Of a DNA stretch of 64,000 nt, positions 37,112 through 50,504 are shown piece by piece (position 1 is the stretch's first letter; each line of letters begins with the position of its first letter). Position numbers and translations under genes: made by a program. This DNA comes from Poindextera sp963719975 (lineage in GTDB: Bacteria > Pseudomonadota > Alphaproteobacteria > Caulobacterales > Caulobacteraceae). The notes under the pieces are model-generated. The model ran no database searches and was not told the DNA's origin. It worked only from the letters and a program-made list of their open reading frames with translations. The DNA is taken from NCBI GenBank assembly GCA_963719975.1, contig CAVRED010000001.1, forward strand, positions 1 through 64,000. The letters are read 5' to 3'.

Positions 37112-37739
37112 ATGCAGGTGCAGGTTTCCGGCAAACACGTCGCTGTCGGGGAGGCCTTGAAGGCCCGCGTCAGCGACGAACTCAGCGCTTCAATCGGCAA
37201 GTATTTCGGACGCGGCGGCGACGCCGAGGTGGTCGTCAGCCGCGACGGCCATGGGTTCCGTGTCGATTGCACGGCCACCCTTGCGTCCGGGCAGCGGCTC
37301 TTAGAGTCACGGGCTCGGCGCGGACGCCCATGCCGCGTTCAGCCAGGCGGTCGAGAAGATCGAGCGTCGCATCCGTCGCTACAAGCGGCGGCTCAAGAGC
37401 CACACCACCCAGGCCAGCGCCAAGCTGGCCGAGACCGCGGCGCTCTATGTGCTGCGCGCCCCCGAACAGACCGACGTCGAAGACGGCTGGGACGAGGCCG
37501 ACGATGAAACGCACGCGCCGCCAGCGGCGATGATCATCGCCGAGACCCAGGCGTCCCTTGCGACCATGACGGTTTCCATGGCGGTCATGCAGCTCGACCT
37601 GACTGAATCTCAAACAATTGTGTTCAGGAACGCCGCCCACGGCGGATTATCGGTGGTATATCGCCGCCCCGACGGAAATATCGGCTGGATCGATCCGGAA
37701 CGCACGACTCGCTTGCAGAACGGCGAGGGCGGCGACTGA
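37112..37739 (+). CDS. hpf: Ribosome hibernation promoting factor, long form, one frameshift
   Basis: N-terminal RaiA-like domain: MQVQVSGKHVAVGEALKARV, SASIGKYFGRGGDAEVVVSRDG, then after a +1 shift near 37310 HGLGADAHAAFSQAVEKIERRIRRYKRRLK. A linker is followed by the C-terminal dimerisation domain TIVFRNAAHGGLSVVYRRPDGNIGWID, which marks the long form able to pair 70S ribosomes into 100S particles. About 208 aa. Directly after rpoN as in many proteobacteria. Confidence 0.92.
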
Positions 37740-37832
37740 CCGGAGGGTTTGGAGGCTGTTCCCGCGCTTAAGGAGCGGGGCCGGCGAGCGACGACTTCGG
37801 GTTCCAACAGGCCACGCGAGCGTTCTAGTTCC

Positions 37833-38297
37833 ATGTCCATCGACGACTTGCTGGATCGGCGCGCCATCACGCCGAAGCTTCAGGCCCACTCCAAGCAACA
37901 GGCGCTCTCGCTGCTCGCCGAGACGGCGGCGCGGGTGTTTGGCCTCGATTCCGGCGACGTGCTCGACGGCCTCGTCGCACGCGAGCAGGCCGGTTCGACC
38001 GGCGTCGGCGGGGGTGTCGCGGTGCCGCACGCCAAGCTGGCCGGGCTCGACCGCATGCGCGCGGTCTTTCTTAGACTGGAGAGTCCGATCGAGTTCGACG
38101 CCATCGACGGCGCGCCAGTCGACCTGATCTTCGCGCTGTTCGCGCCAGCCGACGCTGCGTCAGAGCACCTGCGCGCCTTGGCGCGCGTGGCGCGGATGTT
38201 GAGGCAGAAGGACCTTCGCCAGCAGCTGCGTCAGGCGAGGACGCCGGACGCGGTCCACGCCCTCCTGGCGCAGCCCGCGCGGCCGTCGGCGGCCTGA
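37833..38297 (+). CDS. ptsN: PTS nitrogen-regulatory EIIA component
   Basis: 154 aa from ATG 37833, intact. SKQQALSLLAETAARVFGLD leads to GGVAVPHAKLAGLDRM, with phosphorylatable His66, and then VDLIFALFAPADAASEHLRALARVARML, the usual EIIA-Ntr core. It takes phosphate from NPr/EI-Ntr and regulates nitrogen, potassium and stress functions rather than sugar import. Last gene of the lpt-rpoN cluster. Confidence 0.95.
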   Translation: MSIDDLLDRRAITPKLQAHSKQQALSLLAETAARVFGLDSGDVLDGLVAREQAGSTGVGGGVAVPHAKLAGLDRMRAVFLRLESPIEFDAIDGAPVDLIFALFAPADAASEHLRALARVARMLRQKDLRQQLRQARTPDAVHALLAQPARPSAA

Positions 38298-38313
38298 CCG
38301 CGTTTCAGCCGCC

Positions 38314-38571
38314 TTAGTGCACCGACACCGGCGCGAGGTCGTTCGCCAGCGCTGCGGCGACGGCCGCGTCACGGTCGCCGAGAACCGCCAGGCGCGCGCC
38401 GTCCGCCCGGTGGACGGCATAGAGCGTTTGCTCGGGGTCGATGGAAAAGCCTTCGACCGTGTCGACTGGCGTTGCGCCAATCAGCTCGCGGGCCTTGACC
38501 GGACGCACATAGACAAGGTTGGGCGCGCCCAGGGCGGCAAAGGCTTCGGTGGTGAATTCAGGCGTCGTCAT
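38314..38571 (-). CDS. DUF1150 protein
   Basis: 85 aa from ATG 38571 (MTTPEFTTEAFAALGAPNLVYVRPV, then LYAVHRADGARLAVLGDRDAAVAAALANDLAPVSVH). This matches DUF1150, a short alphaproteobacterial family almost always found just downstream of an Hsp20-type gene, as here (46 bases after it). The pairing suggests a role with the small heat-shock protein; no biochemistry is known to me. Confidence 0.88.
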   Translation of the reverse strand: MTTPEFTTEAFAALGAPNLVYVRPVKARELIGATPVDTVEGFSIDPEQTLYAVHRADGARLAVLGDRDAAVAAALANDLAPVSVH

Positions 38572-38617
38572 GACCGCCTCCTTCTTGGTTACGCAACGTA
38601 TCGGGCGACCGCTTGGT

Positions 38618-39043
38618 TCAGCCGGCCGTCCGGATCGGGATCCGCTTGGTGCGGCGGGCCGGCTCGGGCTGCACGAGATCGATATGCAGCAGGCCGTGTT
38701 CAAGCACGGCGTCCGCCACCTCCATCCCGTCGGCCAGGACAAACGTCCGCAGGAAACCGCGGGCGGCGATGCCGCGGTGCAGAAAGGCGCGATCGTCTGC
38801 GTCTTTCGCCTCGCCTTCCTTCCGGCCGGCCACGGTCAGCTGGTTGTCCTCGATCACCACGTGCAGCTGCTCGGGCGGAAAGCCGGCCACCGCCAAGGTG
38901 ATGCGGACGCGACCGTCGCCGGCCTCTTCCACATTGTAGGGTGGATAGCTTTCGCTGGCGGCCTTCGCCGCTCGCTCGATCAGCGCCCGCGTGTGCTCGA
39001 AGCCGAGCAGGAACGGACTGTCGAATAGGATCGCACGGTTCAT
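38618..39043 (-). CDS. Hsp20-family small heat-shock protein
   Basis: 141 aa, intact. MNRAILFDSPFLLGFEHTRALIERAA, SYPPYNVEEAGDGRVRITLAVAGFPPEQLHVVIEDNQLTVAG is the IbpA/HspD type N-terminus and start of the alpha-crystallin domain. FLHRGIAARGFLRTFVLADGMEVADAVLEHGLLHIDLVQP follows, with the A-x-x-x-(N/H)GLL-x-(I/V) motif. ATP-independent holdase for unfolding proteins. The 150-base leader to 39194 may hold a heat-responsive element; I could not confirm a ROSE-type RNA thermometer by eye. Confidence 0.92.
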   Translation of the reverse strand: MNRAILFDSPFLLGFEHTRALIERAAKAASESYPPYNVEEAGDGRVRITLAVAGFPPEQLHVVIEDNQLTVAGRKEGEAKDADDRAFLHRGIAARGFLRTFVLADGMEVADAVLEHGLLHIDLVQPEPARRTKRIPIRTAG

Positions 39044-39194
39044 TACAAAGAAGCCCTCAACATCAAGCGACTTCGTCCGCCGCCTGCCTTGTCCGGGCCC
39101 TGATCAGGCGCCCGAGAAAGCCGGAGCGGACAGACAAGAAGTGGGCATCGACGCGGCGCGATTCAAGCGCCGCAAGGCGTCGTGACGCGCCGGC

Positions 39195-39419
39195 TCAGCG
39201 CCGCCGCGCGGCGATAGGGCGCGAGTCCAGCTGACGCAGGATGGACTCCAGCTGCGCGACGACGCCCGCGCGCACGTCCTGCTCGGCCGCGCTCAACCGA
39301 GGCGACAGCCTTGCCTTCGCCTCGTGGATCATGTCGGCGATCATCCCGCGGTTGGCCGCGTGGACGATGAGTGCGCTCACGAGCGCCTCCTGCACCGCCA
39401 GGCGCTGCTCCAGATCCAT
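39195..39419 (-). CDS. Small helical protein of unknown function
   Basis: 74 aa from ATG 39419 (MDLEQRLAVQEALVSALIVHAANRGMI, then DMIHEAKARLSPRLSAAEQDVRAGVVAQLESILRQL). Wholly helical with heptad-like hydrophobic spacing. A longer in-frame start at 39473 would only add a Pro/Arg-rich leader. I do not recognise a family; the compact conserved-looking composition supports a real gene. Confidence 0.55.
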   Translation of the reverse strand: MDLEQRLAVQEALVSALIVHAANRGMIADMIHEAKARLSPRLSAAEQDVRAGVVAQLESILRQLDSRPIAARRR

Positions 39420-39566
39420 CGCTTGCGGCCTCCCCCGGCGCGCCGTGACCCTCGGGGCCCAGGCTCCGTCCAATTCGGGGCGAAATCAGGGCTCATTCGT
39501 TAACGCGCGCGGTCCGCCGCGCCCTCCGGTTGCGCCCGCGTCCGGCCTTCGACTAAGAGCTAGTCG

Positions 39567-40579
39567 ATGGCCGCATCCGCGCCCAAGGTCGTTCTGATCG
39601 GCGCCGGCCGCATGGGGGCGATCCGCGCGCGCGCCGCCTGCGCCAACCCGGGCCTGACCCTCGCCGGCGTCGTGCGGTCGCGGACCGATTCGGCCAAGAG
39701 GCTCGCCGCGACGCTCGGGTGCGGCGTCATCGACCTCGACGCGGCGCTGGCCGACGCCTCGGTCGCCGGCGTGATCATCACGAGCTCGACCGACACGCAC
39801 CTCGCGTTCGCCGAGGCCTGCGCTCGCCGCCGGCAAGGCGGTGTTCTGCGAAAAGCCCCTCGATCTCGACCTTGGCGCGGTTGCGCGCGGCCGCACCCAG
39901 TCTTCGCCGTCGGCGGCCCGCCCGGTCTACGTCGCCTTCAATCGGCGCTTCGATCCACATTCCAGCGGCTGAAGGCGCGGCTGGACTCAGGCGAAGTCGG
40001 CGCGCTCGAGACCCTGCACATCGTCAACCACGACCCCGCGCCGCCGCCGCCCGCCTTCATCCCGACCAGCGGCGGCCTGTTCCGCGACTTCGCCGATCCA
40101 CGACTTCGACACCGCCCGCTGGCTGATGGGCGAGGAGCCGGACGCACGTGTTCGCCTGGGCCTCGTGCCTGGTGGACCCGGCGATCGGCGCGGCTGGCGA
40201 CGTCGACACCGCGCGCATCGTGCTGACCACCGCCTCGGGCCGGATCTGCGTGATCAGCAACTCGCGCCGCGCGGGTACGGCTACGACCAGCGGGTCGAGG
40301 CGTTCGGCGCCAAGGGCATGGCCAGGGTCGACAACCCGCGCGCCACGACCATCGAGCGGTGGAGCGAGGCCGGCGCGCTCGCCGCGCCGATCGCGGGCGG
40401 CTTCGTCGAGCGCTACGCCCAGGCCTACGCGCAACGAGATGGACCACTTCGCCGCCGTGCTGGCAGGCGAGGCGGCGGCCGCGACCGGCTACGACGACAA
40501 TGTCCGCGCGCTCGCGCTGGCGGAGGCCGCGGCCCGCTCGGTCGCGACCGGCGCGCGCATCGCGGTGGCCGAGGTCTGA
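39567..40579 (+). CDS. Gfo/Idh/MocA-family oxidoreductase 1 (inositol dehydrogenase-like), several frameshifts
   Basis: NAD(P)-binding start KVVLIGAGRMGAIRARAACA (GxGxxG), then VAGVIITSSTDTHLAFAEAC. After a shift near 39830: AGKAVFCEKPLDLDL, the conserved EKP. Further shifts near 39905, 40098, 40140 and 40275. The C-terminal half has ALETLHIVNHDPAPPPPAFIPTSGGLFRDF and EMDHFAAVLAGEAAAATGYDDNVRAL. About 330 aa. Next to iol genes it is best read as a myo- or scyllo-inositol dehydrogenase. Stop and next start overlap as TGATG at 40577-40581. Its close paralogue follows. Confidence 0.8.
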
Positions 40580-41559
40580 TGGCCAACGTCGCCCTCATCG
40601 GCGCCGGCCGCATCGGCCGCATCCATGCCGAAGAACGCGCGTGCGACGGCTGGCGTTGTCGCTGAAGTACGTCATCGACCCGTCGCCGAGGCGGCCGAGG
40701 CGCTGGCGGCGGAAGCCGGCGCGACCGTAGCGACCGTAGACCAGGCGCTCGCCGATCCGGACGTCGCGGGCGTGATCGTCGCCAGCTCGACCGACACCCA
40801 CCTCGACCTGTGTCTTGCGGCCCACGCGGCCGGCAAGGCGATCTTCTGCGAGAAGCCGATCGACCTCGATCTGGCCCGCGCGCGGGCCGCCGCGCCGAAG
40901 CTCGCCGGCGCGAGGCTGCTGCTCGGCTTCAACCGCCGCTTCGACGCCAACTTCCAGGCGCTGAAGGCGCGGATCGACGCCGGCGAGATCGGCGCGGTGG
41001 AAACCGTCAACATCACCAGCCACGATCCGGCGCCGCCGCCGCCCGGCTTCGTGCGCACGTCGGGCGGGCTCTTCCGCGACATGGCGATCCACGACTTCGA
41101 TACCGGGCGCTGGCTGCTCGGCGAGGCCGGTGACCGAGGTGTTCGCGGCGGCGGCCTGCCTCATCGACCCGGCGATCGGCGAGGCTGGCGACGTCGATAC
41201 GGCGAAGATCCTGATGCGGACGGCCGGCGGCAAGCTCTGCCTGATCAGCAATTCGCGCCGCTCGCGGCTACGGCTACGACCAACGCATCGAGGCCCTCGG
41301 TTCGAAGGGCATGGCGCGCGCCGGCAACCAGCTCGAGAGCGCGACCCAGGCCTGGACCGAGGCGGGCCCAGCCGCCGACCGGCTGCAGAACTTCTTCCTC
41401 GACCGATACGCGGAGGCCTACCGGCGCGAGATGGACCACTTCGCCGAGGTGCTGGCAGGGGCCGCGCCTGCGATCGGCCTCGCCGATGGCCTGGCCGCCC
41501 TTGCGCTGGCCGAAGCCGCTGGCGAGTCCGCGCGGACCGGAGCCCCCGTCAGGGTCTAG
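40579..41559 (+). CDS. Gfo/Idh/MocA-family oxidoreductase 2 (inositol dehydrogenase-like), several frameshifts
   Basis: ATG 40579 overlaps the previous stop. ANVALIGAGRIGRIHAE is the Rossmann loop; shifts between 40630 and 40690 scramble the next strand (LSLKYVIDP is visible). Then VAEAAEALAAEAGATVATVDQAL, VIVASSTDTHLDLCLAAHAAGKAIFCEKPIDLDLA and LLLGFNRRFDANFQALKARI read cleanly. Further shifts near 41130 and 41270. It ends REMDHFAEVLAGAAPAIGLADGLAALALAEAA. Strongly similar to the preceding gene across ADxxVAGVI, EKP and SHDPAPPPPGF motifs: a tandem duplication. The stop overlaps that of iolB by three bases (convergent). Confidence 0.82.
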
Positions 41560-42365
41560 GTCGCCGTCTTGATCCAGGCGTGGGCGGGGTCGTCGTGGAA
41601 GATCCAGCGGCGCTTCGGGCCGGCCATGACGTTCAGGTAGTAGAGCCGATAGCCGTGCGGGGCGCCGACCGGGTGGTAGCCGCGCGGCACCAGAACCACG
41701 TCGCCGTCTTCGACGCAGATCGTCTCGTCCAGCGTGCGATCGTCGGTGTAGACCCGCTGGAAGGCGAAGCCCTGCGGCCGGATCGAGGCGGTGATAGTAA
41801 GTCTCCTCGAGCTTGCGTCTCCTCCGGCGGTCGGTCGGCGTCGTGCTTGTGCGGCGGATAGCTCGACCAGTGGCCGGCTGGCGTGATCACCTCGACCACC
41901 AGCAGGCTCTCGGCCGGCTCGGTCTCGGGCAGGATGTTGCGCACGAAGCGCTGGTTGGTCCCTTCGCCCCGGGTCTCCTGGCTCATCTGGTCCGGCGTGA
42001 TCAGCCGCGCCGCGCCGCCGCCCGATCCCGGCGCGGTGCACAGCGCGATCTCCGCGTCGGTGGTCGCTGTGATGCGGATCGGGACGCTGGCGGGCGCATA
42101 GACCGCGCCCGGCGCGGCGTCCTCGAACACCGAGCTTCGCCCGCCGACGTGCTCGAAGCTCTGGCCGCCCGCGTTCGATGTCGGCGGCGCCGGCCAGCAC
42201 GACGATGCAGGCTTCGCGGCCGCTGAAGGCGACGTCGACGGTCTGGCCCTTGCGCAGATGGCGGACCTGGAAGCCGACGTAGCGCCAGCCGGCGTTCGAG
42301 GGGGTGACGTCGGTGACCAGTCCCTTGGCGTCAGGCGACCTTGGACGGACGCGCAGCGTGGTCAT
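41556..42365 (-). CDS. iolB: 5-deoxy-glucuronate isomerase IolB, frameshifted
   Basis: Cupin enzyme converting 5-deoxy-glucuronate to 2-deoxy-5-keto-gluconate in inositol breakdown. MTTLRVRPRSPDAKGLVTDV, AGWRYVGFQVRHLRKGQTVD, then a shift near 42165 leads to DAAPGAVYAPASVPIRITATTDAEIALCTAP. HWSSYPPHKHDADRPPEET has the metal-binding His of the cupin; shifts near 41805 precede LEETYYH and GFAFQRVYTDDRTLDETICV. The end is VPRGYHPVGAPHGYRLYYLNVMAGPKRRW. About 268 aa. Its ATG overlaps the iolE stop as ATGA. Confidence 0.9.
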   Translation of the reverse strand: MTTLRVRPRSPDAKGLVTDVTPSNAGWRYVGFQVRHLRKGQTVDVAFSGREACIVVLAGAADIERGRPELRARRRAKLGVRGRRAGRGLCARQRPDPHHSDHRRGDRAVHRAGIGRRRGAADHAGPDEPGDPGRRDQPALRAQHPARDRAGREPAGGRGDHASRPLVELSAAQARRRPTAGGDASSRRLTITASIRPQGFAFQRVYTDDRTLDETICVEDGDVVLVPRGYHPVGAPHGYRLYYLNVMAGPKRRWIFHDDPAHAWIKTAT

Positions 42366-43280
42366 GGATGCGGCTCCACGGCCGCCGGCGCCGGGACGAG
42401 GCCCGCGGCCGCGGCGGCCTTCTGAAGGGTGGCCAGGCCCAGCCGGCCATAGGCTTTGCGGATCGGCGCGCGCGGGGTCCTGCTCCGCCTCCTCGACGAT
42501 CCAGCCGCGATAGCCGATGTCGGCCAGCGCGCGCATGACCGGCGCGAAGTCCAGGTCGCCGTCTCCGGGGGCGGTGAACATGCCGCCTAGCACGCCGTCG
42601 AGGAAGCTCCGCCCCTCGGCGCGCACGCGGTCGGCGACCGCGCCGCGGACGTCCTTCGCGTGCACGTGCGCGACCCGCCCGGGGTGCTCACCGATCAGCC
42701 GCGCGGCGTCGACGCCGCCGAGAGCGGCATGGCCGGTGTCGACGACCAGACCGACCTCATCGGTGGTCGCGTCGAGGAAGCGGCCGAGGTCATCCTCGCC
42801 TTCCACCACCGTGCCCAGGTGGAAGTGGTAGGCGAACGTCAGGCCTCGCTCGGCGGTGTAGGCGGCAAGCGCGCTCAGCCGTGCGCCGAACCGCGGCCAA
42901 TCGCCCGCGGACAGCCGAGGGCGCCTGTTCAAAGACGCGCCGCGCTGGCCGTGGACGGCGCGCGTGCATTCGGCGGCGATGAAGACCGGCGCGCCCAGCG
43001 CTTTCAGCAGGCGAAGATGGCGCGTCCAGCGCCTCGACCTCGACCTCAACGCCATGGTCGAGCAGGTGCGTCGACCACCAGCCGCCGATCAGCGCCAGCC
43101 GCTCGCGCGCCAGCATGGGGCCGAGCACGTCCGGATCGCGCGGAAAGCGGCCGCCGAGCTCGACGCCGGCGAAGCCGATCTCAGCCGCTTCGGCGAGGAT
43201 GGTCGCGACGCTCGTCTCGGCGCCCAGCTCGGGCATGTCGTCGTTGGCCCAGGCGATCGGGCTCACGCCAAAGCGGACGC

Positions 43281-43284
<4 letters not shown>
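42362..43284 (-). CDS. iolE: Inosose dehydratase IolE, frameshifted
   Basis: GTG start at 43284 overlaps the iolD stop (GTGA). VRFGVSPIAWANDDMPELGA is the conserved IolE start; VELGGRFPRDPDVLGPML and LIGGWWSTHLLD follow. Shifts near 43020 and 42470 break it. The TIM-barrel metal-binding part reads TFAYHFHLGTVVEGEDDLGRFL, VGLVVDTGHAALGGVDAARL and VAHVHAKDVR. Dehydrates 2-keto-myo-inositol to the trihydroxycyclohexane-dione used by IolD. The end (ATLQKAAAAAGLVPAP) overlaps iolB. Confidence 0.9.
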
Positions 43285-45132
<1,848 letters not shown>

Positions 45133-45134
45133 CG

Positions 45135-46824
45135 CTATTCCGCCGCCCGCCGCGAGGCGCCGCCGGCCTTCGCCGCGCGCCAGTCGCCCGCCAGCGCCTC
45201 GAAGTCGCCCGGCTTGGCGATGAAGCCCTTGACCGCCGACGTCCGCGCGATCGCGGGCGAGTGGCGCGGCGCGCGTCTCCGGTGACGAGAACGCCGCGGC
45301 AGAGCGGATCGCCGGCGTCCAAGCGCCCGTCCGGCCGCGGCGAAGTCCGCGCCGGCGTCGATCGCCCACCAGTCCGGGCGATACGCCCAGCCCATAGACG
45401 CGTTGCATCGCCGCCGCGCCGTCCGCCTCGAGCATCAGCTCGTGCCGGGTGCGCCGGCAGTCGCGGGCGAGCCGTCGCAGCGCTGCGTCGCCGAGCGCAT
45501 CGGCGCCGGCGACCACGACATGGTTCAGGGCCATTCGGCCAGCTCGGCATCGTCGTCGAGCGGCGCGGGCGAGCCAGCACGGATGGTCGGCGGCGGCGAA
45601 CAGCGTCGGCAGCGCCGCCGGATCGCGCGCCAGGACGCCGAGTCCCGGCCATGGCGCGCGCCAGCCGCTCGAGCTCGCCGTCCGGCAGCGCCGCGTCGAG
45701 CGAGAGCGCCGATCACCTCGCGGCCAGTCCGGCCGGCGGGTCGTGGCCCAGTGCAGATGCTCGAGCTCGGGGCTGTCGCGCAGGCGGTGCGGCCAGGGCC
45801 CGCCTTCGAGGAAGGCCGCAAGCTCCGGCCAGGTCGGCATGGCGGGCGCGCAGCCGTGGCGGGAGACCACCAGCGCGCCGCAGGCGTTGGCGTAGTCCAG
45901 CGACGTCTCCAGCGGCGCCGCGCGCAGCCAGCCGCGCAGGAACCCGGCCATGAAGGCGTCGCCCGCGCCCAGCACGTTGAACACCTCGACCGTCACGCCA
46001 GCGCGCGCGACGCCGCTCTCGAACCCGTCGCCGACGTCGCCCGGAAAGGCGACGCAGCCCAGCGCGCCGCGCTTGCAAACCAGCAGCGCGTCCGTTTCGC
46101 GCCGCGTCGCTTTCAGCGCCGCGATCGGATCGGCCTCGCCGCCCAGGATCTGGAACTCCTCCTCGGTGCCGACGATGAGGTCGCAGAGCCGCGCCGCCTC
46201 GCGCAGCCGGGCGGTGACCGCGGGATCGGCGACGAAACGGGTCTCGCCGGCGTCCAGCGCCGTCGACGCCCCAGAGCACCGGGCGATAGTCGATGTCGAA
46301 CACCACCTTGCGGCCCGCCTCCCGCGCCGCCCGCGCCGCCTTCAGGCTGGCGGCGAACACCTGTGGCGTCGAAAGGTGCGTGCCGCTGATCAGCGTCGCC
46401 GTGGCGCTGCGCGATGAAGGCCGGGTCGATGTCGGCTTCGCTCAGCGCCATGTCGGCGCAGTCGCGCCGGTAGAACAGCAGCGGGAAGTGCTCGAAGTCG
46501 CGGATGCCGAGGAAGGCGAGCCCGGTCAGCCGCGCGGGGTCCAAGCTCACGCCGCGCACGTCGACGCCCTCGCGCGCCAGCGTCTCGCGGATGAAGCGGC
46601 CGAAGTGGTCGGCGCCCGACGCGGCTGATCAGCGCCGCCTTCAGCCCCAGCCGCGCGGCCCCGAACGCGGTGTTGGTCGGGCTGCCGCCGACGTACTTGG
46701 CGAAGCAGCCCATGTCCTCGAGGCGGCCGCCGACCTGTTCGCCGTAGAGGTCGACGATCGCGCGCCCGATCGTGATCAGATCGAGCGTTGGCGCATCGGG
46801 ACTGGCGCTCGCTTCGCCGCTCAT
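45135..46824 (-). CDS. iolC: 5-dehydro-2-deoxygluconokinase IolC with C-terminal DUF2090 domain, many frameshifts
   Basis: ATG 46824. PfkB-type sugar kinase: LDLITIGRAIVDLYGEQVGG, FAKYVGGSPTNTAFGAARLG, VFDIDYRPVLWG, and VEVFNVLGAGDAFMAGFLRG with the catalytic Asp and GAGD anion hole. Beyond about 45830 comes a second domain (LEHLHWATTRRPDWPR, LNHVVVAGADALGDAAL, MLEADGAAAMQRVYGLG, KPGDFEALAGDWRAAK) of the DUF2090 type that is fused to IolC in many alphaproteobacteria and is thought to act as the downstream aldolase. Several single-base shifts. First gene of the leftward iolCDEB operon; divergent from the amidase gene. Confidence 0.88.
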
Positions 46825-46945
46825 CGGCCTTCTCGAACCCCAAAGCCTGGATGCATAGACCGGCGGACCCGAAGCGCAACGCCTCTTTCGCATTGGCGGC
46901 CGCTTTGCGCGATATGCCAGGATCGATGCAACGGGAGGGCGAGGG

Positions 46946-48568
46946 ATGCACGGATCGATCTGGCGCGAGGCGGCCGGGGTGGTCGGGCTGGTGCTGGCGC
47001 TGGCCGGCGGCGTGGCGCGCGCGGCCGAGCCCTATTCGGTGGTCGAGAAGTCGGTGGCCGAGCTGCAGGCCGACATGACCGCCGGCCGGGTGAGCTCGGA
47101 GGAGCTCGTCCGCGCCTATCTCGCCCGCATCGAGACGGTGGACCGCTCCGGCCCGACGCTGCGCAGCATCATCGCCGTCAACCCTCACGCCATCGAGGAC
47201 GCCAGGCGCCTCGACGCCGAGCGCCGCGACGGCCACGTGCGCGGGCCGCTGCACGGCATCCCGGTGCTGATCAAGGACAACATCGAGACCGACGACGGCA
47301 CGGCGACGACGGCCGGCTCGCTGGCGCTGGTCGAGAACGTCACCCGCCGCGACGCGCCGATGGTCAAACGGCTCAAGGACGCCGGCGCGGTCGTGCTCGG
47401 CAAGACCAACCTCTCGGAATGGGCCAACATCCGCTCGTCGCGCTCGATCAGCGGCTGGTCGGCCGTCGGCGGGCTGGTGAAGAACCCCTACGTGCTCGAC
47501 CGCAACGCCTGCGGCTCGTCGTCGGGGACCGGCGCGGCGATCGCCGCCTCGCTGGCGGCGGTGGGCGTCGGCACCGAGACCGACGGCTCGGTCACCTGCC
47601 CGTCGGCGGTCGGCGGGCTCGCCGGCCTGAAACCCACCGTCGGCCTGGTCTCGCGCACCCACGTCGTGCCGATCTCGCACAGCCAGGACACGCCCGGCCC
47701 GATGGGCCGCAGCGTCGAGGACATCGCCGCCTTGCTGACCGCCATGGCCGGCTCCGACCCGGCCGATCCGGCGACCGCCGACGCCGACGCGCACAAGCAC
47801 GGACTATGCGGCCGCGCTCGCGCGGCGCGACGCTGAAGGGCAAGCGGCTTGGCGTGCTCACCTTCGCGGCCGGAGGGGGCGGCCCGACGGAGGCGGCCTT
47901 CAAGGCCGCGGTCGCGCAGATGCAGGCGCAGGGGGCCGAGATCGTCGAGCTGCCGGCCTACAAGCCGGCGCCGGAGCTGGGCGACGACGAGCTCACCGTG
48001 CTGCTCACCGAGCTCAAGGCCGATCTCGAACGCCTACCTGGCGACCACGCCCGCCGACCGTGACGACGCGCACGCTCGCCGACCTCATCGCCTTCAACAA
48101 GCGCCCACCCGCGCGAGCTGGCCCTGTTCGGCCAGGAGCTGTTCGAGCAGGCCGAGGCGACGAAGGGGCTGGACGATCCCGACTACATCAAGGCGCGCGA
48201 CGCGGCGCGGCGCCTGGCGGGCGTCGAGGGCATCGACGCGCTGATCCAGGACAACCACCTCGACGCCCTGATCGCGCCCAGCTACGGGCCGGCCTGGCGC
48301 ATCGACGTGGCCACCGGCGACCACGGATCGGGCCGCTCCTCGACCCTGCCGGCGATCGCCGGCTACCCGCACCTGACCGTGCCGATGGCCATCGACCGCG
48401 GTCTGCCGCTCGGCATCTCGTTCATCGGGCCGGCCTGGAGCGAGGCGCGCCTGCTGGCAGCTGGGCTACGCCTTCGAACAGGCGACCCACGCGCGGCAAC
48501 CGCCGCGCTACATCCCGTCGCTCGAGACAACGCCGGATGTCGAGGGCGCGGTTGCGCCCAATCCCTGA
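46946..48568 (+). CDS. Exported amidase (amidase signature family), frameshifted
   Basis: N-terminal signal peptide (GVVGLVLALAGGVARA). Amidase-signature core: GPLHGIPVLIKDNIET with the catalytic Lys, and NACGSSSGTGAAIAASLAAVGVGTETDGSVTCPSA, with the cis-Ser and nucleophile Ser of the Ser-Ser-Lys triad. Shifts near 47800, 48035, 48058, 48110 and 48465 break the C-terminal half, which otherwise reads LIQDNHLDALIAPSYGPAWRID and LPLGISFIGPAWSEARLLA. About 540 aa; stop at 48566-48568. Hydrolyses an amide in the periplasm; substrate unknown. Confidence 0.85.
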
Positions 48569-48663
48569 TCGGGCGCCGCCTGCCGACGGTCTGACGGCCA
48601 ACGGCCTTTAACCTGATCTTCGGCCTCTTTTCCTAAGGGAATGCAGAGAGAGGTCGAACGCCG

Positions 48664-50456
<1,793 letters not shown>

Positions 50457-50504
50457 ACGGCGGCTTGCCAGGGCGTCCCGGCGCGGTATTGGCTCGCGGC
50501 CGGC

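Noticed and set aside
38995..39194. ROSE-type RNA thermometer upstream of the Hsp20 gene
   Set aside because: The leader is long enough, but I could not find the conserved anti-Shine-Dalgarno element. Folding would be needed to decide.
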